A DNA stretch of 64,000 bases from Streptomyces sp. ALI-76-A. GTDB lineage: Bacteria > Actinomycetota > Actinomycetes > Streptomycetales > Streptomycetaceae. Shown in pieces: positions 16,534-25,401 of this stretch. The DNA lies in assembly GCF_030287445.1 (NCBI RefSeq), contig NZ_JASVWB010000002.1, positions 6,820,001 through 6,884,000 on the forward strand, in the 5' to 3' direction. A program made the position numbers and the translations under genes. Within the stretch, counting starts at the first letter, position 1. Each line of letters begins with the position of its first letter. The notes beneath the pieces are model-generated. The model was not told the origin of the DNA. It made no database searches and saw only the letters and a program-made list of their open reading frames with translations.

Positions 16534-16569
16534 GGGCCGGTCGGGCCGGTCCGCCGATGAACTCCGTCG

Positions 16570-17154
16570 TCAGTCATGGCTCCGCCCCTCACGCGGCCAG
16601 TGGGTGAGCGCGAGGTGCAGGGCGTCGATCGCCTTGTCCCACGAGGCCTGTACGGCGCGGGGGTGGCCGAAGCCGCCGGTGGACTCCAGGGCGCAGTAGC
16701 CGTGGAAGGTGGCGCGCAACAGCCGTACGGCGTCCGTGAGATCGGGCTCGTCGAGGCCGTAGGCGCGGAGCATGCCGTAGGTGATCTCGGCGGTGCGGCG
16801 CAGGGCGGGGGAGTCGGCGGCGAGGGCCTGGTCGACACGGATCCCGGTGGCGGCGTACCGGCCCGGGTGCCGCAGGGCGTACTCCCGGTAGGCGCCCGCG
16901 AACGCGACCAGCGCGTCCTTCCCGGAGCGCCCCGCCACCGCGGCGCCGATCCGGTCGATCATCTCGGCTCCGGCGAGCAGCGCGAGGCGGGTGCGCAGGT
17001 CGTGGAGGTTCCTGACGTGCGCGTACAGGCTGGCGTCCTTGACGCCGAAGTGCCGGGCCAGGGCGGACAGGGTGACGTGTTCGAAGCCGGCCTCGTCGGC
17101 GAGGTCGGCGGCGGCCGCGGTGATGCGGTCGGGGGTCAGACCTGCTCGGGGCAT
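16570..17154 (-). CDS. TetR-family transcriptional regulator
   Basis: The 194-residue protein starts at MPRAGLTPDRI; AGAGGTG lies just before this ATG. The TetR helix-turn-helix occupies about residues 8-55 (ITAAAADLADEAGFEHVTLSALARHFGVKDASLYAHVRNLHDL). The C-terminal ligand domain has YRAT/FHGYCALE features of the WHG-type TetR group. A 15-bp perfect palindrome lies 30-44 bases upstream and is the likely operator. The gene beside it is a decayed MFS exporter, the kind of gene TetR proteins often control, so the regulator may have lost its original target. Confidence 0.88.
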   Translation of the reverse strand: MPRAGLTPDRITAAAADLADEAGFEHVTLSALARHFGVKDASLYAHVRNLHDLRTRLALLAGAEMIDRIGAAVAGRSGKDALVAFAGAYREYALRHPGRYAATGIRVDQALAADSPALRRTAEITYGMLRAYGLDEPDLTDAVRLLRATFHGYCALESTGGFGHPRAVQASWDKAIDALHLALTHWPREGRSHD

Positions 17155-17183
17155 GGGCACCTCTGGATCGGGTTTTCCTAGGG

Positions 17184-17198
17184 GGTCTAGGTTAGACC
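17184..17198. promoter_or_regulatory. TetR operator candidate
   Basis: GGTCTA-GGT-TAGACC is a perfect 6-3-6 inverted repeat directly upstream of the TetR gene. A second repeat, CCTAG-N5-CTAGG at 17177-17191, overlaps it. The position fits an autoregulated TetR operator. Confidence 0.7.
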
Positions 17199-17248
17199 GT
17201 GGAGGCGGCGGGCGCACGGGTCAGGGAGGCGGGGCGCGGGCCGCGTGC

Positions 17249-17661
17249 TCAGTGCGGCGTGGCCGAGCGGTCCGGTACGGGCAAGGACCGCTCGACGTGG
17301 GCCTGTCGGGCCCGGCGTACGGCCCAGGGAGCGGCCGGGCCCGCCGGTGCGAACATCGCTCCCACGACGTACCAGCCGGGACGGCCCCACGTGATGCACA
17401 GCGCGATGAGCGGCCCCGGGCCCAGAGCCTGCGCCAGACCGGCCCGTAGGCCGAGGACGCCCAGGTATTGGCCGGTGGCGTGCGGCGGGGCCGGGGCGAC
17501 GGAGACCTCGCCCCGGCGGCGGCGTGCCGGAGTTCGCCGAGCGTGTGGATGACCACCGCGGTCATGACCAGGGGCGCGGCGGCCCAGGCCGGTGTCCCGC
17601 CGAGAGGGAGACGAGCACGCAGGCGGTCGGATGCCGCCGGAGTGCGGAGCCGGCCCGTCAC
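17249..17661 (-). pseudogene. decayed MFS transporter fragment
   Basis: Two minus-strand frames together give the C-terminal end of a major facilitator transporter. The first carries AWAAAPLVMTAVVIHTLGEL (a helix with the HTLGEL motif), and after a frame change the second gives GQYLGVLGLRAGLAQALGP and GWYVVGAMFAPAG before a stop. The N-terminal helices are missing. It lies between the TetR regulator and the EEP-phosphodiesterase gene. It is a frameshifted and truncated relic with no intact start. Confidence 0.75.
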
Positions 17662-17679
17662 AGACGGGCCGGCCGGACC

Positions 17680-18996
17680 TCAGCCGATCGGTGCGTACAG
17701 CACGCCCAGCTTGTCGATCTCGTCGCCTCCCCGGCCTGTGAAGCCGACGATCTGCCGGCCGGCCGGGGCCGTGAAGGTCTTCGTGTCCGCGGACGCCGTA
17801 CCGGAGGACAGGGTGCGGCCCCTGTCCGTGGTGAACGCCGCCGAGAAGATCCGGGTGCGGCCGTCCTTCTGGCCCCGGGTCAGCCTCACCGACGTGAGGT
17901 GTTCGCCGGGGGCGAGGGTCAGGGACGCCGCGGTGCCGCCCGTGCCGCCGTGGGAGAGGACCGTACCGCCGTCGAGCGTGAGGGAGACCCCGTCCAGACG
18001 GGAGGCGCCGCGCAGGGTCAGCGTGCGGGGGGAGGGGGCCGCGGGCAGGTCGTCCGCGTCGTTGAACGCCGTGCCGTGCGGGCCGCCGAAGAAGTCGCTC
18101 GCCCGCAGGGAGGAGTCGAGGGTGTAGGAGAAGTCGACCGTGTGCGGGAAGTGGTCGGACAGGTGGGCGCCGGAGGAGTCGAGGAAGGACGCCCACTCGT
18201 TGTGGTAGCGCGTGGCGTCCAGGGTCAGCAGCCTGCCGCCGCGGTAGAGGATCTTGTCGACGACCTCGCAGTCGTCGGTGGGCGCCGCCGGGCACAGCAG
18301 CGGATCCGCGCCGGCGGCCGGCGGCGTGCCGCCCTTCGCCAGCTTCACCCAGGCGTCCGTCAGCCCGTTCTCCGCGGCCAGCGTGCGGATGTTGTCGCCG
18401 GTGCGCGTGTACCGCGTGTTCGTGTCACCCATGACGACCACCGCGTTGCCCGCCGAGTTCGCCCGGATGAAGTCGGAGAGCTGCTGGATGTTGGCGCGGC
18501 GCGCCGCCAGCGCGTCGTCCGTCGCGTCCGCGTTGGTGTGGACGTTGTAGAGGTCGACGAAGACGCCCTCCGCGAGCCGCGCCCGCGCCAGCGAGAAGCC
18601 CTTCGGCGTCAGGCAGTTGGTGCCCGTGCAGGCGTTCCACTTCACCCGCTGGAAGTCCTCGAAGGGCACGTCGGAGAGGGTGTTGAGGCCGTCGCCGAAC
18701 GGCACCCCGCCGCTCGTCGCGGTGCGGTACGGGTGGTCGTCGCCCGCGTACAGCGCCGCGTGGTAGTTGAAGTCCTCCTGGACGTTCACGATGTCGTACG
18801 CACCCAGCCGCGGGGCGATCAGCGGCGTGTTCGTCGCCGGACTGCCCGAACTCAGGCCCTCCGGGAGCCCCGCGACGTTGTACGTCAGCACGTTGAACGA
18901 ACCGGTGGTGGCGGCCGCCGCGGGAGTCGCGCCGGTGGCGGCGAGGCCGGTGACGGCCAACGCGGCGGCCGTGAGGGCGCCGAGAAGTCTTCTCAT
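17680..18996 (-). CDS. secreted endonuclease/exonuclease/phosphatase-family hydrolase with lectin-like tail
   Basis: The 438-residue protein starts at MRRLLGALTAAALAVTG, with GGAGAG before the ATG and a Sec signal cut after AAA. The EEP domain has LTYNVAGLPEG, NVQEDFNY (metal Glu), YNVHTNAD, VVMGDTNTR and the C-terminal LSDHFPHTVDF with the catalytic His. This pattern fits sphingomyelinase- or DNase I-like phosphodiesterases acting outside the cell. The last 130 residues (SRLDGVSLTLDGGTVLSHGG, IVGFTGRGGDEIDKLGVLY) look like a jacalin-type lectin domain that could bind sugars. The substrate cannot be told. Confidence 0.85.
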   Translation of the reverse strand: MRRLLGALTAAALAVTGLAATGATPAAAATTGSFNVLTYNVAGLPEGLSSGSPATNTPLIAPRLGAYDIVNVQEDFNYHAALYAGDDHPYRTATSGGVPFGDGLNTLSDVPFEDFQRVKWNACTGTNCLTPKGFSLARARLAEGVFVDLYNVHTNADATDDALAARRANIQQLSDFIRANSAGNAVVVMGDTNTRYTRTGDNIRTLAAENGLTDAWVKLAKGGTPPAAGADPLLCPAAPTDDCEVVDKILYRGGRLLTLDATRYHNEWASFLDSSGAHLSDHFPHTVDFSYTLDSSLRASDFFGGPHGTAFNDADDLPAAPSPRTLTLRGASRLDGVSLTLDGGTVLSHGGTGGTAASLTLAPGEHLTSVRLTRGQKDGRTRIFSAAFTTDRGRTLSSGTASADTKTFTAPAGRQIVGFTGRGGDEIDKLGVLYAPIG

Positions 18997-19239
18997 GGGG
19001 GTGTCTCTCCGGTGGGAGGAAGCGGGGACGGGGACGGAAGCTGAACGCTGCTCAGGTTCACCGCCGAACAGTGTGACGGGCAAGGACCGTTGGGGGAACA
19101 GTGAGCGACGAGGCGATCCGCCGTGCCCAGGTCGGCCGCCGCTCACCCGCAGGTCGTACGTGGTTCATGTTCCGCCTCGATCCTCCACACGCGGCGCGCA
19201 AGTGCCGCGAAGGCAGCGGCAGCCAGGAGGCGGCACACC

Positions 19240-20955
19240 ATGGGACACGGGCATCATCACCACCACGGACACACGCACGCTCACGAGCACGGCCACGGGC
19301 AGCAGGCGGCCACGCCCCTGCCCGCCGCCTTCGACACCTCCGTGCCCGACGACGCCCTGACTCCCGAGCAGCAGTCCCGCCGCTCCCTGCTCCGCCGCAC
19401 GGGCCTGCTCGGCGCGGGCCTGGCCGCGGGCGGGGTGCTCTCCGGCGCGGCCGGGGCGACCGCTCCGGCGCACGCCGCCTCCAACGGCCGCCGCACCGAC
19501 GGCTTCCTGTGGCTGGCCGGCGACCACCACATCCACACGCAGTACAGCAGCGACGGCAAGTACCGTGTCGTCGACCAGGTCCGCCAGGGCGCCAAGCACG
19601 GCATGGACTGGCTGGTCATCACCGACCACGGCAGCGCCACCCACGCCAGGATCGGCGTGGATAAGGTCAATCCGGACATCAGGGCGGCCCGTTCGGCGCA
19701 CGAGGACACCCTCGTCTTCCAGGGCCTGGAGTGGAACATCCCGGGCGCCGAGCACGGGACCGTCTTCGTCCACCCCGGCAGGAACGAGGTCTCCGTCCTC
19801 AAGCAGTTCGAGACCGACTACGACGGCAGCGTCAAGGGCGCCTCCGACTCCACGCCCGCCAACGAGGCCCTGGCCGTCGCGGGACTGGCCTTCCTCGGCG
19901 AGCAGGTGCGCCGCCGCAAGGTCAAGGACGCGCTGATGCTGGCCAACCACCCCGCGCGGCGCGGTGTCGACTCGCCGCACGAGATCCGCGCCTGGCGGGA
20001 CGCGACGCCCGCGAGCCACCAGATCGCCGTCGGCTTCGAGGGCGCGCCCGGCCACCAGGCCGCCGGCCTCCCGGCCCCCCTCGGTATGGCCCGTGCCCGC
20101 GGCATCTACGACAACAACCCCAGCGCCAACTCCTTTCCCGGCTACCCGCTGGAGAGCTACCGCACCTGGGGCGGCTTCGACTGGATGACCGCCACCGTCG
20201 GCGGCCTGTGGGACAGCCTGATCGCCGAGGGCAGGCCCTGGTGGATCACCGCCAACTCCGACTCCCACCAGGTGTACGCCGACACCGCGGTCCGCGGCCC
20301 GGGCGGCGACTTCAACGCCGACGGCCGCTACCCGGACCCGGTCTACGGCGGACAGATCGACATCACGCAGGGCGACTACTGGCCCGGCCAGTACAGCCGT
20401 ACGCACGTCGGCGCCGACGGCTTCTCCTACGCCGCCGTCATGGACGGCATCCGCGCCGGCCGCATCTGGGTCGACCACGGGCAGCTGCTCGGCGGCCTCG
20501 ACGTCCGCGTGTCCGGCGGCAGCCGCTGGGCCACCCTCGGCGGCGCCCTGCATGTCAAGAAGGGCACGAAGGTCACGCTGACCGTCGACGTGGCACTGGC
20601 CGACGGTCCCAACTGGGCCGGTTTCGTGCCCAGGCCGGCCCGCGTCGACGTCATCCAGGGCGATGTCACCGGCCCGGTCTCCGACCGGGACACGTTCACC
20701 GCGCCGACGGCGAAGGTCGTCCGGACGTACGAGGTGGACAAGCCGGCCGGCGTGGTCCGGCTCACGTACGAACTCGGCCGCGTGGACCGGCCGTTGTACG
20801 TCCGGCTGCGCGGCAGCGACGGCAACCGGTCCGCCGTCGGCGCGCGGGGCGCGGCCGTCGACCCGGCCGGCCCGGCCATCGACGTCGTCGGCGACGCCGA
20901 CCCGTGGCGCGACCTGTGGTTCTACACCAACCCCGTGTGGGTCCTGCCCTCATGA
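19240..20955 (+). CDS. PHP-domain phosphoesterase with His-rich N-terminus and Tat signal
   Basis: The 571-residue protein starts at MGHGHHHHHGHTHAHEHGHG, with CCAGGAGG 9 bases upstream. After the His-rich stretch comes a twin-arginine-like signal (SRRSLLRRTGLLGAGLAAG) cut near AHA. The PHP-type metal centre is visible in GDHHIHTQYSSDG, LVITDHGSATH, GLEWNIPGAEH and ANSDSHQVY. A beta-rich C-terminal domain follows from about residue 420. It probably hydrolyses a phosphoester outside the cell; the His-rich head may bind metal, possibly during export. Its stop overlaps the next start by 4 bases (ATGA). Confidence 0.8.
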   Translation: MGHGHHHHHGHTHAHEHGHGQQAATPLPAAFDTSVPDDALTPEQQSRRSLLRRTGLLGAGLAAGGVLSGAAGATAPAHAASNGRRTDGFLWLAGDHHIHTQYSSDGKYRVVDQVRQGAKHGMDWLVITDHGSATHARIGVDKVNPDIRAARSAHEDTLVFQGLEWNIPGAEHGTVFVHPGRNEVSVLKQFETDYDGSVKGASDSTPANEALAVAGLAFLGEQVRRRKVKDALMLANHPARRGVDSPHEIRAWRDATPASHQIAVGFEGAPGHQAAGLPAPLGMARARGIYDNNPSANSFPGYPLESYRTWGGFDWMTATVGGLWDSLIAEGRPWWITANSDSHQVYADTAVRGPGGDFNADGRYPDPVYGGQIDITQGDYWPGQYSRTHVGADGFSYAAVMDGIRAGRIWVDHGQLLGGLDVRVSGGSRWATLGGALHVKKGTKVTLTVDVALADGPNWAGFVPRPARVDVIQGDVTGPVSDRDTFTAPTAKVVRTYEVDKPAGVVRLTYELGRVDRPLYVRLRGSDGNRSAVGARGAAVDPAGPAIDVVGDADPWRDLWFYTNPVWVLPS

Positions 20956-21464
20956 CGCCGTACGCCCTCACCGTGGACGCCGGGATCGGCGACCTGCGCG
21001 TGGCCGACCATCTGCTCCACACGCTCGCGGGGGAACTCGCCCTCCCGGAGGACGTGTTCGGCTGCACGCACCTGGTGCGCGGGGACCGGCCGCGGGTCGT
21101 GCTGTCGTTCACCCCGCCGTCCGAGCCGCTCCCGCACACCGCCCGGGAGCGGCTCACGGCCCTGGGGTACGAGGTGTCGCCCGGCGTCCCCGACGCGGCG
21201 GGCCGCGCGGTCCTCTACCCGGGGGTGGCCGCCCTCACCGGCACCCTGACGGTCGCGGACGTGCTCGCGCGCTCCGCGATCGACCGGGTGACGGTCCTGG
21301 GCGCGCCGGGCGAACCGGACCCCGGCACCCGCCTGGTGACGTGGGACCACGTCCGCCCGCAGTGGCAGGCGGGCGAACTGGTCCTGCCCGCCATGCCCGC
21401 CGTCGGCGGCACCCTCGTCCCCTTCGAGGTCCCGGCCCCGACCCCGTGCTGCGCGGACCACTGA
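20952..21464 (+). CDS. 170-aa protein of unknown function, coupled to the PHP gene
   Basis: The start ATG overlaps the stop of the PHP gene in ATGA, so translation is coupled. The protein (MTPYALTVDAGIGDLRVADH) has no signal peptide or membrane helix. Visible features are an acidic N-terminal half, LTGTLTVADVLARSAIDRVTVLG in the middle, and a C-terminal CC pair (TPCCADH) that could bind metal. I do not recognise the family. Coupling to a metal-dependent phosphoesterase suggests an accessory role, but this is only context. Confidence 0.75.
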   Translation: MTPYALTVDAGIGDLRVADHLLHTLAGELALPEDVFGCTHLVRGDRPRVVLSFTPPSEPLPHTARERLTALGYEVSPGVPDAAGRAVLYPGVAALTGTLTVADVLARSAIDRVTVLGAPGEPDPGTRLVTWDHVRPQWQAGELVLPAMPAVGGTLVPFEVPAPTPCCADH

Positions 21465-21495
21465 CGATCCGGCGTACGGGCAGGGTGGGCCTGTT

Positions 21496-21520
21496 CCGCC
21501 GGACGTGCCTCTTCCGGCGG
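21496..21520. terminator. bidirectional hairpin between convergent genes
   Basis: CCGCCGGA (21496-21503) pairs with TCCGGCGG (21513-21520) around a 9-base loop, in the 73-base gap between two convergent genes. It can serve both. Confidence 0.65.
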
Positions 21521-21537
21521 GGCCCGGCAGCCGGTCC

Positions 21538-22071
21538 TCAGTGCTCCAGTGCCGGCAGGCCCGCCAGACCCGTGTCGCTCATGACGCGGTCGACCGCGCC
21601 GGTGAGGGTGTGGTCCGCGTCGAGGACCGTCTCCACGGGGTCGGGCAGCAGGTCCAGGGGCCGGTACCAGGACCGTAGGTCCGCCTCGGTGACGTGGGCC
21701 AGGTCGGCCTTCGTGGCGTGCCGGGCGAGGGTCTCCTCGAACGGGACGTGCAGGTAGTAGGAGTGGGTCGGGCCGCGGTGGTCGGCGCGCAGGCGGGCGA
21801 GCATCTCGCCGTAGTGGTCGGCGTACAGGATGCCCTCGACCACCACGTGGTAGCCGGCGTCCAGGGCGTACCGGGCGACGGTGTCGATCAGGCCGATGTT
21901 CGCCGCCCCGGGCCGGTCGCGTTCCCGCAGGACGACCCGGCGCAGGTTGTCCTGGCCGACCAGGGCCAGACCCCGGCCGAAACGCTCGCGCAGACCGGCC
22001 GCGATCGACGACTTGCCCGAGGCGCTGTTGCCGCGCAGGACGATCAGCCGGGTGTGTTCGGTGCCCACCAT
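21538..22071 (-). CDS. P-loop kinase (AAA_33-like), small-molecule kinase
   Basis: The 177-residue protein starts at MVGTEHTRLIVLRGNSASGKSS, with the Walker A motif GNSASGKSS at about residues 14-22. VVVEGILYADHYGEML is the Walker B region, and SYYLHVPFEETLARHATK resembles the lid of zeta-toxin, chloramphenicol-phosphotransferase and gluconate-kinase-like enzymes. It is probably a cytoplasmic kinase of a small substrate. A GTG one codon upstream is also possible as start. No toxin-antitoxin partner is next to it. Confidence 0.8.
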   Translation of the reverse strand: MVGTEHTRLIVLRGNSASGKSSIAAGLRERFGRGLALVGQDNLRRVVLRERDRPGAANIGLIDTVARYALDAGYHVVVEGILYADHYGEMLARLRADHRGPTHSYYLHVPFEETLARHATKADLAHVTEADLRSWYRPLDLLPDPVETVLDADHTLTGAVDRVMSDTGLAGLPALEH

Positions 22072-22303
22072 CACGGGAGCACCGTAGCGGCCGGACGACC
22101 GCGGCGCGGACGGAACCCGCCCGGCCCCGCCACGCCCCGGGGGCCGCTCCTGCCCAACCGCTCCTGTGCGCGGGCTCCGCCGCCCGGCCGTCCTCGTCCG
22201 GCGGTGCCGCCGCGCACCCGCCACCCGCCGCCGACACGTCAACTCCGTTGCCCAGCACGGGAGTCGTAGGGTATCCGGGACCGGGACACGGGAAGGGGGC
22301 CGG

Positions 22304-23629
22304 GTGGCGTACGAGGCGCAGCGCGAGGAGGGACCGGGCGGGCCGCACGCCGGACCGCCGCACCAGGGAACCGGGGAGCCCGGGAAACCGGGCCCGCCGC
22401 GCCCGTTGTGGCGGCAGCGGAACTTCGGGATCTTCTGGGCCGCCCAGACCCTCTCCGTCCTCGGCGACTCCTTCGCCCTGATCGCCCTGCCCCTGCTGGT
22501 CCTCCAGGCCACCGGCTCCCTCGCCCGGATGGGCCTGCTGACGGCCGTCGGCGGGGCCGCCTCCGTGCTGGCGGCCGTGTTCGCCGGGGCCCTGGTGGAC
22601 CGCGTCGACCGCCGACGGCTGCTCATCGCCTGCGATCTGGTCCGCATGGTGCTGTACGGCGTGATCCCGCTGGTGTGGCTGTTCGGACCGCAGGTCTGGC
22701 TCCTGTACGTGGTGCTGCCGCTGTGCGAGGCCGTCGGCATGCTGTTCGCCGTCGGCTACGTCACCGTCGTCCGCGGCCTGGTCGGCACCACCCACCTCAC
22801 CGAGGCCAACGGCCGGCTGAACGCGACCGCCGCCGCCGCGGGGGTGCTCGGACCGCTGGGTGCGGGCATCGTGGCCGCCTGGACCGGCCCGGCCGCCGCG
22901 GTGGGCGTGGACGCGGCCAGCTTCGGCGTGTCGGCGGCCTGCCTGGTCCTCGTCCGGTTCACCGGGCGCGCGGGGGACGACACCGCCCCGGCACGCCGGA
23001 CGGGCCTGTGGCAGGACCTGCGCACCGGGATGGCCTTCGTCCGCGGCCATCCCGTGCTGCGGTCGCTGACCACCCTGCTGTTCCTCTTCAGTTTCCTCAC
23101 CCTCGGCCTGAACGACCTGGTCATCTACCACCTCAAGCACGACCTCGGCCAGGACGACGGCACCGTCGGCACCGTGCTGGCGGTCGGCGCGCTCGGCACG
23201 ATCACCGGTGCCCTGCTGGTGGCCCGGGTGCGCCGCCGGTTCGGTTTCGGTCCGACCTGGACCGGCGCGGTCGCGGTGTGCGGGCTCGCGTTCGCCGGCC
23301 TGGGCTGGGCCCGGGACGTCCCCGTCGTCGCTGCCCTGAGCGCGGCCTTCCTCGCCTGCGTCGGCATGGCGGGCACCTGCTCCCTGTCCCTGCGCCAGGA
23401 GGTGACCCCCGAGCCCCTCCTCGGCCGTGTCACCTCCGCCTTCTGGACCCTCCAGTACTCCGCGGCCCCGATCGGCGCGGCCGTCCTGACCTGGGCCGCG
23501 GATCGCCGGGGCACGGCTCCGGTCGGCCTGGTCGCCGGCGCCTGCTGCGTACTGATCGCCGTCGCCGCGCTGTTCACGCCGATACGGCGGTCGGGCCGGG
23601 GGGAACCGCCTCCCCGGCACCCGATCTGA
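22304..23629 (+). CDS. MFS transporter (DHA3-like exporter)
   Basis: The 441-residue integral membrane protein starts at a GTG preceded by GGAAGGGGG. After a Pro/Gly-rich N-terminal tail (about 35 residues) come about 12 helices. WRQRNFGIFWAAQTLSVLGDSFALIALPLLV is the first helix of DHA3-type exporters, and GALVDRVDRRRLLIACDL is the MFS loop motif A variant. ANGRLNATAAAAGVLGPLGAG matches the helix-5 exporter signature. It probably extrudes a drug-like molecule or lipid by proton antiport. No regulator is adjacent, so the substrate is unknown. Confidence 0.88.
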   Translation: MAYEAQREEGPGGPHAGPPHQGTGEPGKPGPPRPLWRQRNFGIFWAAQTLSVLGDSFALIALPLLVLQATGSLARMGLLTAVGGAASVLAAVFAGALVDRVDRRRLLIACDLVRMVLYGVIPLVWLFGPQVWLLYVVLPLCEAVGMLFAVGYVTVVRGLVGTTHLTEANGRLNATAAAAGVLGPLGAGIVAAWTGPAAAVGVDAASFGVSAACLVLVRFTGRAGDDTAPARRTGLWQDLRTGMAFVRGHPVLRSLTTLLFLFSFLTLGLNDLVIYHLKHDLGQDDGTVGTVLAVGALGTITGALLVARVRRRFGFGPTWTGAVAVCGLAFAGLGWARDVPVVAALSAAFLACVGMAGTCSLSLRQEVTPEPLLGRVTSAFWTLQYSAAPIGAAVLTWAADRRGTAPVGLVAGACCVLIAVAALFTPIRRSGRGEPPPRHPI

Positions 23630-23732
23630 CGCGCGCCACCGCCAGCGGCCTGCCACCGCCACCGGTCACCAGCCACCGCCACCGGCCTGCCACCGCCTCC
23701 GGCCGCCGACGAGCAGCCCAGCAGCCCGACCG

Positions 23733-23754
23733 GACGGTCCCGGGGCCGACCGTC
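23733..23754. terminator. hairpin between convergent transporter genes
   Basis: GACGGTC (23733-23739) pairs with GACCGTC (23748-23754) around an 8-base loop. The 162-base gap also contains several CCACCGCCACCGG-like tandem units (about 23634-23700). Confidence 0.55.
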
Positions 23755-23791
23755 GGGCGCCATCAACCGGAAGAGGCCGAGACCTCGGTCG

Positions 23792-24592
23792 TCACGCGTT
23801 CACCCCCGCGTAGTGCGCGAGGCTGCGCCGCCACAGCAGCCGCGCGCCCAGGTACCCCGCCACGCCCACCAGCGGGGACAGCGCCGCCAGCCAGTACGGG
23901 ACGCCGGTGTCGTGGCCGTGGCCGGTGAGGACGGCGGCCGGGAAGTACGCGACGAACGCGAGCGGAAGGCCGTACGTCAGGAAACCGCCCACCGCCTTCG
24001 GCAGCACGTTGAGCGGGTAGCTGCCGAACGTGCCGAGGAGTTCCTCCAGCCAGTTGCCCCAGTAGTCGGCGGCCGGGAAGCGCAGCGCGGCGGAGGCCAC
24101 CACCGTGAACAGGGCCGCCTCCAGGAGCATGCCGCCGATGACCGCGGCGACCAGGTACGCGGCCCGGCCGGCCGTCCAGTCCAGGTCGCTGCGGCTGAGC
24201 GCCCCCGCCATCAGGCCCGCCGCCACGGTCAGGTCACCGATCGCGTTGGTCGGGAAGTAGGCGAGCTGGACCTGCCGGTGCACCGGCAGGGGACGCACCA
24301 GGTAGACGTCGATCCGGCCTTCCTGGATCTGCCGGCCGATGAAGTGCACACGCCCCAGCACCAGCACGAACAGCCCGTGCGCGAGCATCCGCGTCGCCGG
24401 GATCAGCAGCACCTCGGAGCTGTCCCAGCCGCCCATGCCGGTGAACCGGGACAGCAGGACCGTCGCGAACACGATCACCGACACCTGCCAGATCGCGCCG
24501 ATCGCGATCATCAGCAGGAACTCGGTGCGGTACTCCAGCTGTGCACAGAAGTTCAGACGCGTGACGCGCCACACGATCCGGACCGCACGCAC
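23792..24592 (-). CDS. ABC-2 type permease subunit
   Basis: The 266-residue membrane protein starts at GTG (VRAVRIVWRVTRLNF), 5 bases after the stop of the upstream permease. It has about six helices, e.g. FLLMIAIGAIWQVSVIVFATV and AYLVAAVIGGMLLEAALFTVV, and the segment GRIDVYLVRPLPVHRQ typical of the uncharacterised ABC-2 exporter group (COG3694/COG4587). It is the last gene of a three-gene ABC exporter operon with overlapping or nearly touching genes. The exported substrate is unknown; in actinomycetes this group is often tied to drug or lipid export. Confidence 0.85.
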   Translation of the reverse strand: MRAVRIVWRVTRLNFCAQLEYRTEFLLMIAIGAIWQVSVIVFATVLLSRFTGMGGWDSSEVLLIPATRMLAHGLFVLVLGRVHFIGRQIQEGRIDVYLVRPLPVHRQVQLAYFPTNAIGDLTVAAGLMAGALSRSDLDWTAGRAAYLVAAVIGGMLLEAALFTVVASAALRFPAADYWGNWLEELLGTFGSYPLNVLPKAVGGFLTYGLPLAFVAYFPAAVLTGHGHDTGVPYWLAALSPLVGVAGYLGARLLWRRSLAHYAGVNA

Positions 24593-24597
24593 GGGCC

Positions 24598-25401
24598 TCA
24601 GCCTCCCTGGGAGATGACATGACGGGCGGCCCGGTGCCACAGGAACCGGGTGAACAGGCCGAGCAGCACGACCCACCCCGCCTGGACCGCCAGCTGTCCG
24701 GCCGCGTCCGACAGCGGGATCCGGCCGATGTACAGGGACAACGGCACGCTCAGCGTCGCCTGGAACGGCAGGAGGGAACTCAGCGTGATGAACCACTCGG
24801 GGAAGAACCACAGCGGCGCGTACACCCCGGACAGCAGGTTCTGCGCGAAGATCAGGATCAGCATCGCCGCGTTGTTGCGCACCGTCCAGAAGCACAGCTG
24901 GTCCAGCACGAGCATCACGTAGTACAGCACCCACTGGCCGAGCAGCAGGCTCAGCGCGAACACCCCGGCGACCGCCGCCGAACCGGGGGGCTCCACCACC
25001 CCGGCCACCAGGCAGACCGCGTATCCGCCCACCGCCCACGCGAACCCGTACAGCTGCTCGCCGAGGGCACGCAGGGCGTAGTAGCGCTGGGGCGGCAGGG
25101 GGCGCAGGTACCAGTAGACGATCGTGCCGTAGTGCATGTGCTGGATGACGGTGTCCCGGCCCGCGGACTGGTCCAGCTCCCGCAGCCGGGAGGCGAGCAC
25201 GGCCAGCACCGCGTACGTGACCGCCTGGTCGCGGTCGAGTCCGGCGGTGGTGCCGGTGTGCGCGTACAGGCCCTGCCACAGGGATGCCACCAGCACCACC
25301 TGCACGGTCAGCCGCAGCAGGACGGCGGTCATCCGGGGCGGGGCGTGCAGCTCGCCGAGGGGGGTGACGCGGGCCACCCGCCAGGCTCGCACCGCGGTCA
25401 T
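24598..25401 (-). CDS. ABC-2 type permease subunit
   Basis: The 267-residue membrane protein starts at MTAVRAWRVARVTPLGEL; its ATG overlaps the ATPase stop by one base (TGATG). It has about six helices and the group motif YGTIVYWYLRPLPPQRYYALRALGEQ, paralogous to GRIDVYLVRPLPVHRQ in its partner, so the two probably form a heterodimeric channel. NNAAMLILIFAQNLLSGVYAPLWFFP is a characteristic pore-side stretch. It works with the ATPase upstream and the second permease downstream in one exporter. Confidence 0.85.
   Translation of the reverse strand: MTAVRAWRVARVTPLGELHAPPRMTAVLLRLTVQVVLVASLWQGLYAHTGTTAGLDRDQAVTYAVLAVLASRLRELDQSAGRDTVIQHMHYGTIVYWYLRPLPPQRYYALRALGEQLYGFAWAVGGYAVCLVAGVVEPPGSAAVAGVFALSLLLGQWVLYYVMLVLDQLCFWTVRNNAAMLILIFAQNLLSGVYAPLWFFPEWFITLSSLLPFQATLSVPLSLYIGRIPLSDAAGQLAVQAGWVVLLGLFTRFLWHRAARHVISQGG

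Noticed and set aside
21538..22071. Zeta-type toxin of a toxin-antitoxin pair
   Set aside because: No small antitoxin gene is adjacent, and the sequence also fits ordinary small-molecule kinases.
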